From the NCBI GenBank assembly GCA_020635695.1, contig JACJZH010000006.1, forward strand, positions 1 to 64,000: a stretch of DNA of 64,000 nt. Reading direction: 5' to 3'. Under the pieces are notes generated by a model. It did not search any database. It had not been told where the DNA came from and worked only from the letters and a program-made list of their open reading frames with translations. Positions 40,914-49,205 of the stretch are shown here, one piece after another (positions within the stretch are counted from its first letter, which is position 1; each line of letters begins with the position of its first letter). This DNA is from Flavobacteriales bacterium. Its GTDB lineage: Bacteria > Bacteroidota > Bacteroidia > Flavobacteriales_F > PHOS-HE28. Position numbers and translations under genes: made by a program.

Positions 40914-41997
40914 TCCGCTCGCGGTCCAGCACCTTCTCCCAGTCCGGGCCGAAGGCATGGTCCCACATGTGCGGCAGGTTGTACGCCACCTCGGCCATGG
41001 CGTCGATGGTCTCCTCGCTCCACTCCTTGGCGAGGCCCTGCGGAAGGTGCACGCCGCGCTCCTTCACCATCGTCTTGAACTCGTGGACGTACTCGCCATA
41101 CACGTCCTCCAGCTTGTCGAAGGCGATGCAGTTGGCGATGCAGTGGTGGATGTGCAGCACCTTGCCCAGGCCGTAGCTGAGGGCGTGGCACACGCCCACT
41201 TCGCTGTAGGTGAGGCTGAGGCCGCCCATGTAGCTGGCCACCATCAGCAGCTCGTCGCTCTTGGGGTCGCTGCGTTCGCGGCGCAGGAACACCTCCCGGC
41301 ACATCTCCAGGCTCTTCTCGCTGTAAGCCTCGGCGAAGGTGTTCTTCTTGGTGCCGGTGATGGCCTCCACGCTGTGGATGTAGGTGTCCATGCCCGTGTA
41401 GAACCACTGGTCGGTGGGCACGGTGGCGATCAGGTCGGGGTCCAGCACGATCTGGTCGAAGATGGTCCAGTCGCACTTCAGGCCGAGCTTCTTCACGGGG
41501 CCCGTGAGCACGGCGGTCATGCTCACCTCCGCGCCGGTGCCGCTGATGGTGGGCACCCCGCAGTGGTAGATGCCGGGCCGCTTGATCAGGTTCAGCCCCT
41601 GGTACTGCACGCTGCTGCCCTCGTTGGTGAACATCAAGGCACCGGCCTTGGCCACGTCCATGGTGCTGCCGCCGCCGATGCCCACGATGCCGGCGGGCAG
41701 CCCGCGCCGCTTCAGGATGTCGTCCCGCAGGCCGTCGATCAGCTCGGTGGTGGGTTCCTCGCGGCTGTCGATGAAGACCAGCTCATCGTCCGGACCCGCC
41801 GGGATGCGCCGGATGAACTCGGTCTTGTCCTCGAAGTAGTGGTCCACCACGAAGACCAGGAAGGTGCCCCGCTCCACGTCGGGCGCGGGCCCCTCGTGCG
41901 GCACCCGGTGCGGCTCCAGGATCTCGCCCAGCTTGGCGAAGGTGCCGCGGCCGTAGCAGGTGCGGGTGACGGACTTGAAGTTGCGGAAAAGGTTCAT
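40888..41997 (-). CDS. kdnB: Kdo 8-oxidase (KdnB), iron-containing alcohol dehydrogenase family
   Basis: A 369-residue enzyme predicted to oxidise the C8 alcohol of 3-deoxy-manno-octulosonate to the aldehyde, the first step to 8-amino-Kdo. It follows the order known from Shewanella KdnB: FKSVTRTCYGRGTFAKLGEI, GIVGIGGGSTMDVAKA (nucleotide loop), YHCGVPTISGTGAEVSMTAV, TGMDTYIHSVEA (metal Asp, His), VGVCHALSYGLGKVLHIHHC (metal His residues). The paired aminotransferase gene is 2.2 kb upstream on the same strand. Identification rests on recalled family features, so confirm by search. Confidence 0.85.
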   Translation of the reverse strand: MNLFRNFKSVTRTCYGRGTFAKLGEILEPHRVPHEGPAPDVERGTFLVFVVDHYFEDKTEFIRRIPAGPDDELVFIDSREEPTTELIDGLRDDILKRRGLPAGIVGIGGGSTMDVAKAGALMFTNEGSSVQYQGLNLIKRPGIYHCGVPTISGTGAEVSMTAVLTGPVKKLGLKCDWTIFDQIVLDPDLIATVPTDQWFYTGMDTYIHSVEAITGTKKNTFAEAYSEKSLEMCREVFLRRERSDPKSDELLMVASYMGGLSLTYSEVGVCHALSYGLGKVLHIHHCIANCIAFDKLEDVYGEYVHEFKTMVKERGVHLPQGLAKEWSEETIDAMAEVAYNLPHMWDHAFGPDWEKVLDRERIKGWYRRM

Positions 41998-41999
41998 AC

Positions 42000-42039
42000 G
42001 ATCGGATGATCAGGCGATCAGATGATCAGATGATGATCG
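42000..42039. repeat. Octanucleotide repeat (gatcagat) in the kdnB leader
   Basis: Five 8-base units: gatcggat, gatcaggc, gatcagat, gatcagat, gatgatcg, starting three bases upstream of the kdnB ATG (41997) on the minus strand. They lie between the start codon and the probable -7 box at 42058-42065, so they would be transcribed as leader. Confidence 0.75.
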
Positions 42040-42057
42040 CTGACCGGCGTTCGGATG

Positions 42058-42065
42058 CAAAGGAA
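42058..42065 (-). promoter_or_regulatory. -7 box TTCCTTTG for kdnB
   Basis: One mismatch to TAnnTTTG; 60 bases before the kdnB ATG. If used, the leader is long for this genome and contains the 8-base repeats. Confidence 0.4.
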
Positions 42066-42102
42066 AGGGGTAACTCCGCGGAAATGGCATGCGACGGTTC
42101 CT

Positions 42103-42230
42103 GACCGACCCCGACGGGGTCACAGCATGATGAAGATGATGTCCTATTGCGAGACCGACCCTGAAGGGGTCGCAGCATGCAGAAGATGATGTCCCATTTC
42201 CAGACCGACCCTGAATTGGTTCGCAGCCGG
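42103..42230. repeat. 50-bp tandem repeat with hairpin core
   Basis: Units begin at 42103, 42153 and 42203, exactly 50 bases apart; the third is partial. Each starts gaccgaccc(c/t)ga and the first two contain gacccc-gac-ggggtc or its close variant, a small hairpin, then agcatg(a/c)(t/a)gaagatgatgtcc. The third copy has lost the hairpin pairing (ggttc). They fall in the gap upstream of the T9SS gene end and kdnB start. Confidence 0.8.
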
Positions 42231-42292
42231 AGCTACGCGTCGGGATGGCAGCCCCTGGTCCGGGCCGAGGCGGAACGGTCCTTGCTGTGCCT

Positions 42293-43936
42293 TCAGCGGG
42301 CGACCACCAGCTTGAGCGCGGTCTGCGTGTCGTTTTGGAGGACGGACATCACATACGTACCTGCAGGGAAACTGCTCACATCGACCTCCAAGCTGTTGTC
42401 GGAGAGCAGTCTGGACCGAACGGGCATGTCACGTCCTGCCAGGTCCAGCACCCGCACCTGCATGGAGGTACCGAGACCCGCTGAACCCTTCAGGAAGCAC
42501 CGGTCCGTCGCCGGGTTCGGTGAAAGGGCGATCGATGGAGGTGCATCCTCATCCTGCACACCGAGCACAAAATCCACGGTCTCGCATGCGGTATTGTCAT
42601 CCGGTGCGCGATCCGCCAACCCGTTCGGGGCAAGGGCCACCAGGCATACCTCACCAATGGGTGCTGCAGTCGGACTAACTCCCCTCGCCACGAACACATC
42701 ACCGAACGGCAGGTCGAGCGTATCGCCCGGAGCCAACACAAAACCGGAGGTATCGATCCGGTTGGTCATATGGCTGCAAAGCATGACGGGCAGATCGATC
42801 CACATGGATACTACCACCCTGAACAGCGTGTCCGGGCCGTGGTTCACCACGCGGCCTGTTACATCAGCCCTCTGGTCCCAGAAGGGGAACCATCCACCAG
42901 CATGTTCCGCCCTGGCGGAATCCACCTGCAGCAGGACCTCAACGTCCTCCGCATGAGAAATGGCGACGCCATCCATGGACAGCTTGCGCACGATACCCGT
43001 GGTGCGTCCGGAGATGACCGTATTTCCTACGGAAAGCACATCACCCCTACGGATCGCGCAAGCACTGGTGCCATGGTTGGGCAGTGCCGGCCACGGGAAC
43101 AGCTGACCGGGGACCCCGTTCGTATCGAGTTCATACAGCGCCGTTGTGGTGTTCACGAAGAGCCCGCTGTCCGAAGGGATGAACCGACTGCTGTAGTTCT
43201 GGCCCGGCAAAGGCGAGCTTCCAACGGGGTCCAGCATCGCATCGAAGCGGCGTACACTGTCGCTCGTGAGGACGAACACGGATGGTCCGTCCCAATGGAT
43301 ATCCCTCACGCCGGGTCCGATCGGCGAGGAGGCCAGCACGATCCCGTCCAGGTCAATGAGCCGCAGGTCCGTTCCTTGAAGCATGAACAGCGAGCTGTCA
43401 CTGGCCCAGTGGATCTTGCGAACGCCGTTGGACGGAACCTCGAATCCACCGACGCTCATGCCGTTCAGGTCCATGATGTGGACCGAATCGGAGGATGCGA
43501 TCGCGATATGATCGACGATGCCCTTGGCGGCCATGGTCGGGGTACTCGTGAACATTGGATAGAGGAACCGCTCCCAGAGCACCGTACCGTCAGCGGCATA
43601 GCGACGCACACGGCTATCCGGCCCGAGGACGTCGCATCCGTCGTTGACGCCAACATGCAGCAAGCCACTGTCCGGCATCATGACCACCTCTCCCCATCCC
43701 TGACCTATGAGATAGGGCCCCACATCCTCCCAAGCGACCGAGCCATCGCTTTCGCGGACACTGATCAGGTGACTGCCCGCCCACGTCGTGCGTCCGATCA
43801 CCGCCCAGCGGTCACCGGCCAGCGGGAATGCACCGTACAAATGGATCTCCTCATCGCGTTGATCCGCGTGCTCCCACAACTGGGCCTGTGCAGGGATCGA
43901 GAGCAAGGCCGTTAGTAGCAGATACAGAGCGCGCAT
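42293..43936 (-). CDS. T9SS type A secreted protein between kdnB and kdnA
   Basis: A 547-residue exported protein with a signal peptide (ALYLLLTALLSIPAQAQ). The body looks like a beta-propeller (HLYGAFPLAGDRWAVIGRTT, YAADGTVLWERFLYPMFTST, repeated DGxVLW-like units), and the last 70 residues (IALSPNPATDRCFLKG...SFPAGTYVMSVLQN) form a type A T9SS sorting domain. It interrupts the Kdo8N gene pair but has no obvious role in that pathway. An upstream in-frame start is rejected because only the ATG at 43936 makes a signal peptide. Confidence 0.88.
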   Translation of the reverse strand: MRALYLLLTALLSIPAQAQLWEHADQRDEEIHLYGAFPLAGDRWAVIGRTTWAGSHLISVRESDGSVAWEDVGPYLIGQGWGEVVMMPDSGLLHVGVNDGCDVLGPDSRVRRYAADGTVLWERFLYPMFTSTPTMAAKGIVDHIAIASSDSVHIMDLNGMSVGGFEVPSNGVRKIHWASDSSLFMLQGTDLRLIDLDGIVLASSPIGPGVRDIHWDGPSVFVLTSDSVRRFDAMLDPVGSSPLPGQNYSSRFIPSDSGLFVNTTTALYELDTNGVPGQLFPWPALPNHGTSACAIRRGDVLSVGNTVISGRTTGIVRKLSMDGVAISHAEDVEVLLQVDSARAEHAGGWFPFWDQRADVTGRVVNHGPDTLFRVVVSMWIDLPVMLCSHMTNRIDTSGFVLAPGDTLDLPFGDVFVARGVSPTAAPIGEVCLVALAPNGLADRAPDDNTACETVDFVLGVQDEDAPPSIALSPNPATDRCFLKGSAGLGTSMQVRVLDLAGRDMPVRSRLLSDNSLEVDVSSFPAGTYVMSVLQNDTQTALKLVVAR

Positions 43937-44060
43937 GTGAATGGATGCTGGTAGCCTGTTCCACAAGGTAAGACAGCATTAGGGGAGCAAGCGCTGCCGG
44001 CACTCCACTGAATGTTCTCGCTTCCAGAACGTGGCGCCGCATTCCGCGTTAGGGCCAACA

Positions 44061-44185
44061 GCCCCGGGTCCGGGGTGAACTTCAAGCCCGCAAGCGAGGA
44101 GCCCCGGGTCAAGTCCGGGGTGACGGGTGCTGACTTGCAGCGGAAGCCCGACGGCTTGGCGCCCCCGGATGTGAACTCCGGGGGG
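44061..44185. repeat. Three hairpin repeats of the ccccgggtc...ccggggtga type
   Basis: Copies at 44061-44078, 44101-44123 and 44161-44185. The second, gccccgggtcaagtccgggg, is the full dispersed element; the first lacks the middle aagt; the third is a diverged version (cccccgg...ccgggggg). The 43937-44208 gap holds nothing else that looks functional. Confidence 0.7.
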
Positions 44186-44208
44186 ACGCGCCGGAACGCC
44201 CAAAGCAC

Positions 44209-45414
44209 CTACACGGTCACCCCCTCCATCACCTTCCGCACCACCCCCTCCATCTTGGTAAGGAAGGCATCCAGTTCAGCCTCCGTCCACGTGACGCGGA
44301 TGTTGAAGCTGATGAGGCGGCTCATGACGGCATCGCTCTGCGGGAAGGTCATGGTCCTGAGGTCCTGCGGCAGGCCGAGCTCGTGGGCCACCATGCGGTA
44401 GGGGGCGCTCAGCTGCTTCAGGTGGTCCCACTGCTTGATGTAGTGGAACATGTTGTCGTACCAGTAGGCCACGCCGATGCCCTGTTCGCCGAGCCCCTTC
44501 ACCACCGCACGGGCGGCGGCCTCGTTGGGCAGCAGCAGGTGGAAGAAGGTGGCGCTGTCGCCGGCATCGTCGCACTGGCGGCGGAAGGCGAGTCCCTCGA
44601 TCTGGGACAGGCGCTCCTGGATCACGGCCTTGTGGGCGCGCTGGCGCTCCAGCATGTGGGGCAGCTTGCGCGTCTGGGCCACGCCCACCGCGGCATGCAG
44701 CTCGCTGATGCGGAAGTTGGTGCCCAGGATCGGGTGCTGCTCCATGCCCCGGTTGTCGCCGATGTGGTCGTGCCCGTGGTCGGCGAACTGCTGGGCGGTG
44801 TCCCAGAGCTGCTGGTCGTCCGTGATGACCACGCCCCCTTCACCGGCGGTGGTGATCTTGAAGAAGTCGTAGCTGTAGCTGCCCATGCGGCCCCAGCGGC
44901 CCAGCGGCTTGCCCTTGTAGGTGGCGCCGAGCGCCTGGGCACTGTCCTCGATCAGCTGCACGTCGTGCTCCTCGCAGACCGCCAGGATGCCGGCCAGGTC
45001 GGCGGCGGCGCCGCACATGTGCACCAGCAGCACGGCCTTGGTCTTCGGGGAGATGACCTTGCGGATGGCCTCGGCGCTCATGCAGAGGGTGTCGTCGATC
45101 TCGGCGAACACGGGCAGGGCCCCGGCCAGCAGCACGGCCTCCACGGTGGCGATGTAGGTGAAGGGCGGCACGATCACCTCGTCGCCGTAGCCCACCCCGC
45201 AGGCGGCCAGCATGGTGCTGACGGCGGTGCTTCCGCTGCTCACGGCCAGGGCATGCTTCGCCCCGGTGAAGCGGGCCACCTCCTGCTCCAGGTCGCGGGC
45301 CTTCCAGTGGCCCTTGCGGGCGGCATCGTGGTTGAAGCGGAACAGGACGCCGGTGTCCAGCACGTCCATGATCTCCTTGCGTTCCTCTTCGCCGAACAGT
45401 TCGGTACCGGGCAT
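44209..45414 (-). CDS. kdnA: Kdo 8-aminotransferase (KdnA), DegT/DnrJ/EryC1/StrS family
   Basis: A 401-residue PLP enzyme predicted to aminate the 8-aldehyde of oxidised Kdo, giving Kdo8N for lipopolysaccharide. The start MPGTELFGEEERKEIMDVLD matches the KdnA opening. Other landmarks are SSGSTAVSTMLAACGVG (phosphate loop), IVPPFTYIATVEA, EDSAQALGATYKGK (Asp157), SYDFFKITTAGEGG (Schiff-base Lys186) and TNFRISELHAAVG. A GTG at 45445-45447 is in frame, but a perfect -7 box at 45431-45438 lies between it and the ATG, so 45414 is the start. Divergent from the outer-membrane barrel gene. Confidence 0.87.
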   Translation of the reverse strand: MPGTELFGEEERKEIMDVLDTGVLFRFNHDAARKGHWKARDLEQEVARFTGAKHALAVSSGSTAVSTMLAACGVGYGDEVIVPPFTYIATVEAVLLAGALPVFAEIDDTLCMSAEAIRKVISPKTKAVLLVHMCGAAADLAGILAVCEEHDVQLIEDSAQALGATYKGKPLGRWGRMGSYSYDFFKITTAGEGGVVITDDQQLWDTAQQFADHGHDHIGDNRGMEQHPILGTNFRISELHAAVGVAQTRKLPHMLERQRAHKAVIQERLSQIEGLAFRRQCDDAGDSATFFHLLLPNEAAARAVVKGLGEQGIGVAYWYDNMFHYIKQWDHLKQLSAPYRMVAHELGLPQDLRTMTFPQSDAVMSRLISFNIRVTWTEAELDAFLTKMEGVVRKVMEGVTV

Positions 45415-45430
45415 GATCGCGGGTTTGGGC

Positions 45431-45438
45431 CAAAGGTA
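45431..45438 (-). promoter_or_regulatory. -7 box TACCTTTG for kdnA
   Basis: Full match to TAnnTTTG, 16 bases before the ATG at 45414 and downstream of the rejected GTG start; it decides the start site. Confidence 0.6.
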
Positions 45439-45500
45439 GGATCCCACGGAGCTTGCACCTTTGCAGCGGCGGGCACAGACGTCCGTGGCCGCGTCTCCGT

Positions 45501-45508
45501 TACCTTCC
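45501..45508 (+). promoter_or_regulatory. -7 box TACCTTCC
   Basis: Two mismatches to TAnnTTTG, ending two bases before the ATG at 45511: an extreme case of the short spacing seen throughout. Confidence 0.35.
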
Positions 45509-45510
45509 CC

Positions 45511-46464
45511 ATGATGACCCGATCACCTCTCCTCCTGCTGGCGCTGGTCCTGCTGCCGGCCACGAAGACCTTCTCCCAGGGCTGCAGCGATGCCGGCGTG
45601 TGCACCGCAGGCCCCATCGGCGAACTGGAACTGCTGGGCGACAGCCTGCATGCCATGCCCGAGCCGCGCCACATGGCCCGGCTCACCTTCAGCTATGCGG
45701 TTGGAGAACGCAGCACCACCATCACGCAGGGGGTCCTGGAGCTGGGCTTCGGGCTTACCGAGCGGTGGGGCGTGCAGGTGAAGCTGCCCTACCAGAGCGC
45801 CAGCGGCGACCTGGGCACCAACAGCGGCCTGGGCGACCCGGTGATCACCACGAGCTACGACCTGATGAAGCGGCCCGGACGGAGGCTCACCGGTCTGCTG
45901 GGCATGAAGCTGCCCGCGAACGATGCCAGTGCCGAGGCCGACGACCTGGACCTGCCCATGCCCTACCAGACCAGCCTGGGCACCACGGACCTGCTGCTGG
46001 GCCTGAACTACCGGCACCAGCGCTGGAACGCGGCCCTGGCCTACCAGCATGTGCTTTCCCAAGGCAATGCCAACACCTTCACCCACGATCTCTGGATGGA
46101 CGACATGGACGCCCTGGGCTACTTCGAGAGCTGGGAGCTGGAGCGCGCGAACGACGCCGTGGCCCGCATCCAATACGCCCTGCCGATCGGCGACCTGGCC
46201 ATCCAGCCGGGCCTGCTGGCGATCTACCACCTGGACCAGGACACCCGGCTGGACAGCACCGGCACGCGCATGGCCGTGGAGGGCTCCGACGGCCTGACGC
46301 TGAACCTGACCATCGATGCCCGGTACCGATTGAACGATGCCTGGACCCTGGAGCTGGCCTACGGTTCGCCCATGGTGGTGCGGGACGAACGCCCAGACGG
46401 CCTCACCCGCTCCCTGGTGCTGAACCTGGCCCTGGCCTACCGCTTCGGCACGCCGCGGGAATAA
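45511..46464 (+). CDS. Outer-membrane beta-barrel protein
   Basis: A 317-residue exported protein with a signal peptide (PLLLLALVLLPATKTFSQ). The mature part alternates 8-12-residue amphipathic strands (RLTFSYAVGERSTTITQGVLELGFGLTERWGVQVKLPYQ, AYGSPMVVRDERPDG, LALAYRF) and ends in an aromatic residue region, typical of a 12-14-strand barrel of the phenol-degradation MetA-like (PF13557) type. Transport role unknown. A second ATG at 45514 is possible. Next gene follows after 10 bases. Confidence 0.75.
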   Translation: MMTRSPLLLLALVLLPATKTFSQGCSDAGVCTAGPIGELELLGDSLHAMPEPRHMARLTFSYAVGERSTTITQGVLELGFGLTERWGVQVKLPYQSASGDLGTNSGLGDPVITTSYDLMKRPGRRLTGLLGMKLPANDASAEADDLDLPMPYQTSLGTTDLLLGLNYRHQRWNAALAYQHVLSQGNANTFTHDLWMDDMDALGYFESWELERANDAVARIQYALPIGDLAIQPGLLAIYHLDQDTRLDSTGTRMAVEGSDGLTLNLTIDARYRLNDAWTLELAYGSPMVVRDERPDGLTRSLVLNLALAYRFGTPRE

Positions 46465-46469
46465 CTTGC
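46462..46469 (+). promoter_or_regulatory. -7 box TAACTTGC overlapping a stop codon
   Basis: The TAA stop of the barrel gene (46462-46464) is also the first three bases of this box, which ends five bases before the ATG of the SUI1 gene. Two mismatches to the consensus. Confidence 0.3.
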
Positions 46470-46474
46470 AAGGC

Positions 46475-46816
46475 ATGAAGAAGCGACCCACCGGCGGGCT
46501 CGTCTACTCCTCAGGACCCAAGGGCAGCGGTACGGCCCCAGCCAAGGCCCCGAAGCAGGCCGCCACGCTACCCGCGCAGCAGCAGGACCTGCGCATCCAC
46601 CTGGACCGACTGAAGGGCAACAAGCTGGTGACGCGCATCGTGGGCTTCGTGGGCCGCGACAGCGACCTGGCCGACCTGGGCAGGGCGCTGAAGTCCCGTT
46701 GCGGCGTGGGTGGCAACGTGAAGGAGGGCGTGGTGCTGCTGCAGGGCGACCACCGCGACAAGGTGCTGGCCTACCTGACCGAGCAGGGCTACAAGGCGAA
46801 GAAGGCCGGGGGATGA
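46475..46816 (+). CDS. SUI1/YciH-type translation initiation factor
   Basis: A 113-residue protein. After a disordered, Pro/Ala-rich leader (residues 8-35), the eIF1/SUI1 fold appears: LRIHLDRLKGNKLVTRIVGF, then SRCGVGGNVKEGVVLLQGDH, with the conserved KxGxGGTxK-type loop written as CGVGGNVKEG. YciH-like factors affect start-site accuracy. ATG at 46475 is used; an in-frame TTG at 46466 is not. Confidence 0.9.
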   Translation: MKKRPTGGLVYSSGPKGSGTAPAKAPKQAATLPAQQQDLRIHLDRLKGNKLVTRIVGFVGRDSDLADLGRALKSRCGVGGNVKEGVVLLQGDHRDKVLAYLTEQGYKAKKAGG

Positions 46817-46858
46817 TCATGGCACCCGTAGCATCGGCCCTGCGGGTCGACCTTGAAC

Positions 46859-47368
46859 ATGGCCAAGAAACCCGCCCCCAAGACCCACCGCTTCACCGCT
46901 CCTTTGGAGAAGATGAACGCGAAGATGGCCTTCCACTTCGTGGAGGTCCCCTTTGACGTGGAGAAGGAGTTCGGCCGGCGCACGGGGGTGCGTGTGGTGG
47001 GCACGGTGAACGGCGTGCCGGTGGATCGGGCGTTGCTTCCGCAGAAGAGCGGGATGCACATCATCATCCTGGGCGGTGACATCCGCAGGCCTGCGAAGCT
47101 GAGGAAGGAAGGCGATATGGCCGTGGTGGAGATCCGCGAGCACCCCGACCCGGAAAAGCTGGACCTTCCCGAGGAACTGGCCGAGACGCTGGACTTCCTG
47201 CCCGAAATGAAGGCCGCCTGGGAACGCCTGACGCCCGGCATGCGCCGCAGCATGTGCTACTGGGTGGGCAGCGCCAAAACTGCACCCACCCGCGAGAAAC
47301 GCGTGGCGGAACTGCTGCGCCGCTTCGAGGAGGGCGACTTCCAAGTGGGCCAGGGACGCAAGGGTTGA
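46859..47368 (+). CDS. YdeI/OmpD-associated, DUF1905-containing protein
   Basis: A 169-residue cytoplasmic protein. Residues 10-95 follow the DUF1905 pattern (FVEVPFDVEKEFGRRTGVRVVGTVNGVPVDRALLPQ...HIIILGGDIRRPAKL), and residues 105-165 the YdeI/OmpD-associated helix-turn-helix-like tail (DEL...FLPEMKAAWERLTPGMRRSMCYWVGSAKT...KRVAELL). YdeI-type proteins give resistance to polymyxin and bacteriocins in enterics, but their mechanism is unknown. An in-frame TTG at 46853 is not used. Confidence 0.85.
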   Translation: MAKKPAPKTHRFTAPLEKMNAKMAFHFVEVPFDVEKEFGRRTGVRVVGTVNGVPVDRALLPQKSGMHIIILGGDIRRPAKLRKEGDMAVVEIREHPDPEKLDLPEELAETLDFLPEMKAAWERLTPGMRRSMCYWVGSAKTAPTREKRVAELLRRFEEGDFQVGQGRKG

Positions 47369-47414
47369 ACGTCCACCAGGACCGATGGGGCCTTCGTGAT
47401 CGCCCGCTTGGTCC

Positions 47415-47422
47415 GATCTTTG
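47415..47422 (+). promoter_or_regulatory. -7 box GATCTTTG
   Basis: One mismatch to TAnnTTTG, ending five bases before the ATG at 47428. Confidence 0.4.
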
Positions 47423-47427
47423 CCACC

Positions 47428-48345
47428 ATGAGCTGCATGAGATACGCCATTGCTTCCTTTCTGCTCCTTTCCCTTGCCGGCCGTTCCGCTGCCCAGGCAC
47501 CGGACCTGCTGCTGCTGCCTGAATGGAAAGAGGGTCAGTACCGCACGTACATGGTCCAACGTGAAGGCGGATGGCCGGATGAGCCCCAGGAGCTTACGCT
47601 GGACACCAAGTTGGAGGTGGTCGGCTACAACATCGTGGCCTACGACCTGGACCTGGCGGTCCGCAATTTCATGATCGACCTGGCCGGGGGAGCTTCCAAG
47701 GATGAGCTCCGCGACCTGGAGGAGGTCGAATGGCTCCACATCGGGGTCTCGGTGAACAAGAAGAACGGAGAATACACCCTGACCGGTGTGGAGGATGCCG
47801 GAGAGGCCATCGAGGACGCCTTCAAGATGCTGACCAAGTTCAAGAAGGCGGTGGACAAGGAGGCAGCGACCGCCTATTCCGAGGAATGGAGCGCGTTCGC
47901 GGAGCGGATGGCCGACCACGAGGACCTGGCCACCGCATGGTTCCGGCCGATCGTGGACCTGATGACCCTGCCCCTCTGCCGGAGCTACTACCTCGGCGAC
48001 ACGGTGCGCAACGAGGTCGAAATGAACATTTCACTCGCCGCGGATTCCATCGTACCGGCCGTGGTGCGGCGTCGTGCCGTGCTCACGGACAAGGACCGGG
48101 AGGGCGACGAGGCGACCGTGGTCGAACTGCGCGAGCATCCCGTACCGCCGGATCCGGACATGGTGGCCCCTGAGGATGCACCGGAGCCGGAGTTCCTGGT
48201 GAAGGGGGACCTGGAGATCACCTACGAGCTCAAGGAAGCGTGGCCGAAGGAAGGGCGCTATGACCTGGCCACCACGCCCAAAGGCGCCACGGAGCCCCAT
48301 ACGCTCCGCCTCACCGTAACGCAGACCGGGCGCAGTAAGAAATGA
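47428..48345 (+). CDS. Exported hypothetical protein
   Basis: A 305-residue protein with a signal peptide (YAIASFLLLSLAGRSAAQAP); the ATG at 47437 is an alternative start. The mature part is acidic with alternating beta and helical stretches (ELTLDTKLEVVGYNIVAYDLDL, EEVEWLHIGVSVNKKNGEYT) resembling DUF3857/transglutaminase-adjacent or lipocalin-like surface proteins, but no family can be named. It ends four bases before the convergent gene at 48350. Confidence 0.7.
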   Translation: MSCMRYAIASFLLLSLAGRSAAQAPDLLLLPEWKEGQYRTYMVQREGGWPDEPQELTLDTKLEVVGYNIVAYDLDLAVRNFMIDLAGGASKDELRDLEEVEWLHIGVSVNKKNGEYTLTGVEDAGEAIEDAFKMLTKFKKAVDKEAATAYSEEWSAFAERMADHEDLATAWFRPIVDLMTLPLCRSYYLGDTVRNEVEMNISLAADSIVPAVVRRRAVLTDKDREGDEATVVELREHPVPPDPDMVAPEDAPEPEFLVKGDLEITYELKEAWPKEGRYDLATTPKGATEPHTLRLTVTQTGRSKK

Positions 48346-48349
48346 TGGT

Positions 48350-49030
48350 TCAGGGGAGCCCGCACCAGTAGGCGGCCTTCTCCGGTTCCAGCGCGGCGAA
48401 GAGCGGAAGCTCCATGCCGGGCCTGATCAGGAGCACCCCGAATTGCGGGTCCTCCTCCAGGTACACGCTGCCCGCCGGGGTCACCTCCAGGTGATGGGCC
48501 TTCGGATGAGGCAGGTCCTCACGTCCGGAACAGAGTTCGGCGGCGAGCAACGCCCCTTCGCCCAACCCGGTCCGGGTGGTGAACGCGCGGAGGTCCATCC
48601 AGCCACACAGCAGTCGTTCGTGAACGCGCTCGGCACGCTGGGTTCGCCAGAGATCGCGACCCGCCTGATCGCGCAGTTCCTGCACCGCCCGGAACTGGGA
48701 AGCCGTGGGTTCGGCGTAGGTGGGCTTGAACACCGCGTCCGGAGCGGGGTCCTTCGCCATCAGTTTCATCAGCTTGACGCTCTGACCGGGCTTCACCATG
48801 ATCAGCTCCCGTTCGGACACATGCAGCAGGTAGGGATCGGCACCGGGCGTGGGCACATAGCCATGGTAGCGTTGGAAGGCGGCCCCTTCCTCCCGGCGTC
48901 GCAGCAGCCCCAGCCTTGCCAGGGACCCAAGCCCTTTTCCTTCACCCAGGAAGTCGGACAACTCCTCGTAGCCCTGCTCCCGGAGGCGGAGCAGCCGGCT
49001 GTATCGTGCTTCAAAGACCGCTGCGGACAT
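48350..49030 (-). CDS. Hypothetical cytoplasmic protein
   Basis: A 226-residue protein without a signal or membrane helix. It begins with a helical region (YSRLLRLREQGYEELSDFLG, LGSLARLGLLRRREEGAAF) reminiscent of a winged-helix or three-helix DNA-binding start, then becomes mixed alpha/beta with GELILMVKPGQ-like and YLEEDPQFGVLLI strands. No family recognised; convergent with the exported protein gene. Confidence 0.6.
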   Translation of the reverse strand: MSAAVFEARYSRLLRLREQGYEELSDFLGEGKGLGSLARLGLLRRREEGAAFQRYHGYVPTPGADPYLLHVSERELIMVKPGQSVKLMKLMAKDPAPDAVFKPTYAEPTASQFRAVQELRDQAGRDLWRTQRAERVHERLLCGWMDLRAFTTRTGLGEGALLAAELCSGREDLPHPKAHHLEVTPAGSVYLEEDPQFGVLLIRPGMELPLFAALEPEKAAYWCGLP

Positions 49031-49205
49031 GGCGGCAAGTTGGCGAGCACAGCCCCCCTCCGCGAGCCCCCTGGGACGGGTCTTACCAATACCCCCCTGT
49101 TGATGGGCGCTTGTCCACAGGCAGGTTGTTGAAGAAGGCCGGAACGTCGCCTTCGAACCGCCCGTTCTGGATGCTAGACTAAGGGTCTGCGGGTCCGGGA
49201 TCGCG

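Noticed and set aside
42103..42230. CRISPR array
   Set aside because: Units are contiguous with no spacers, only three copies, and no cas gene nearby.
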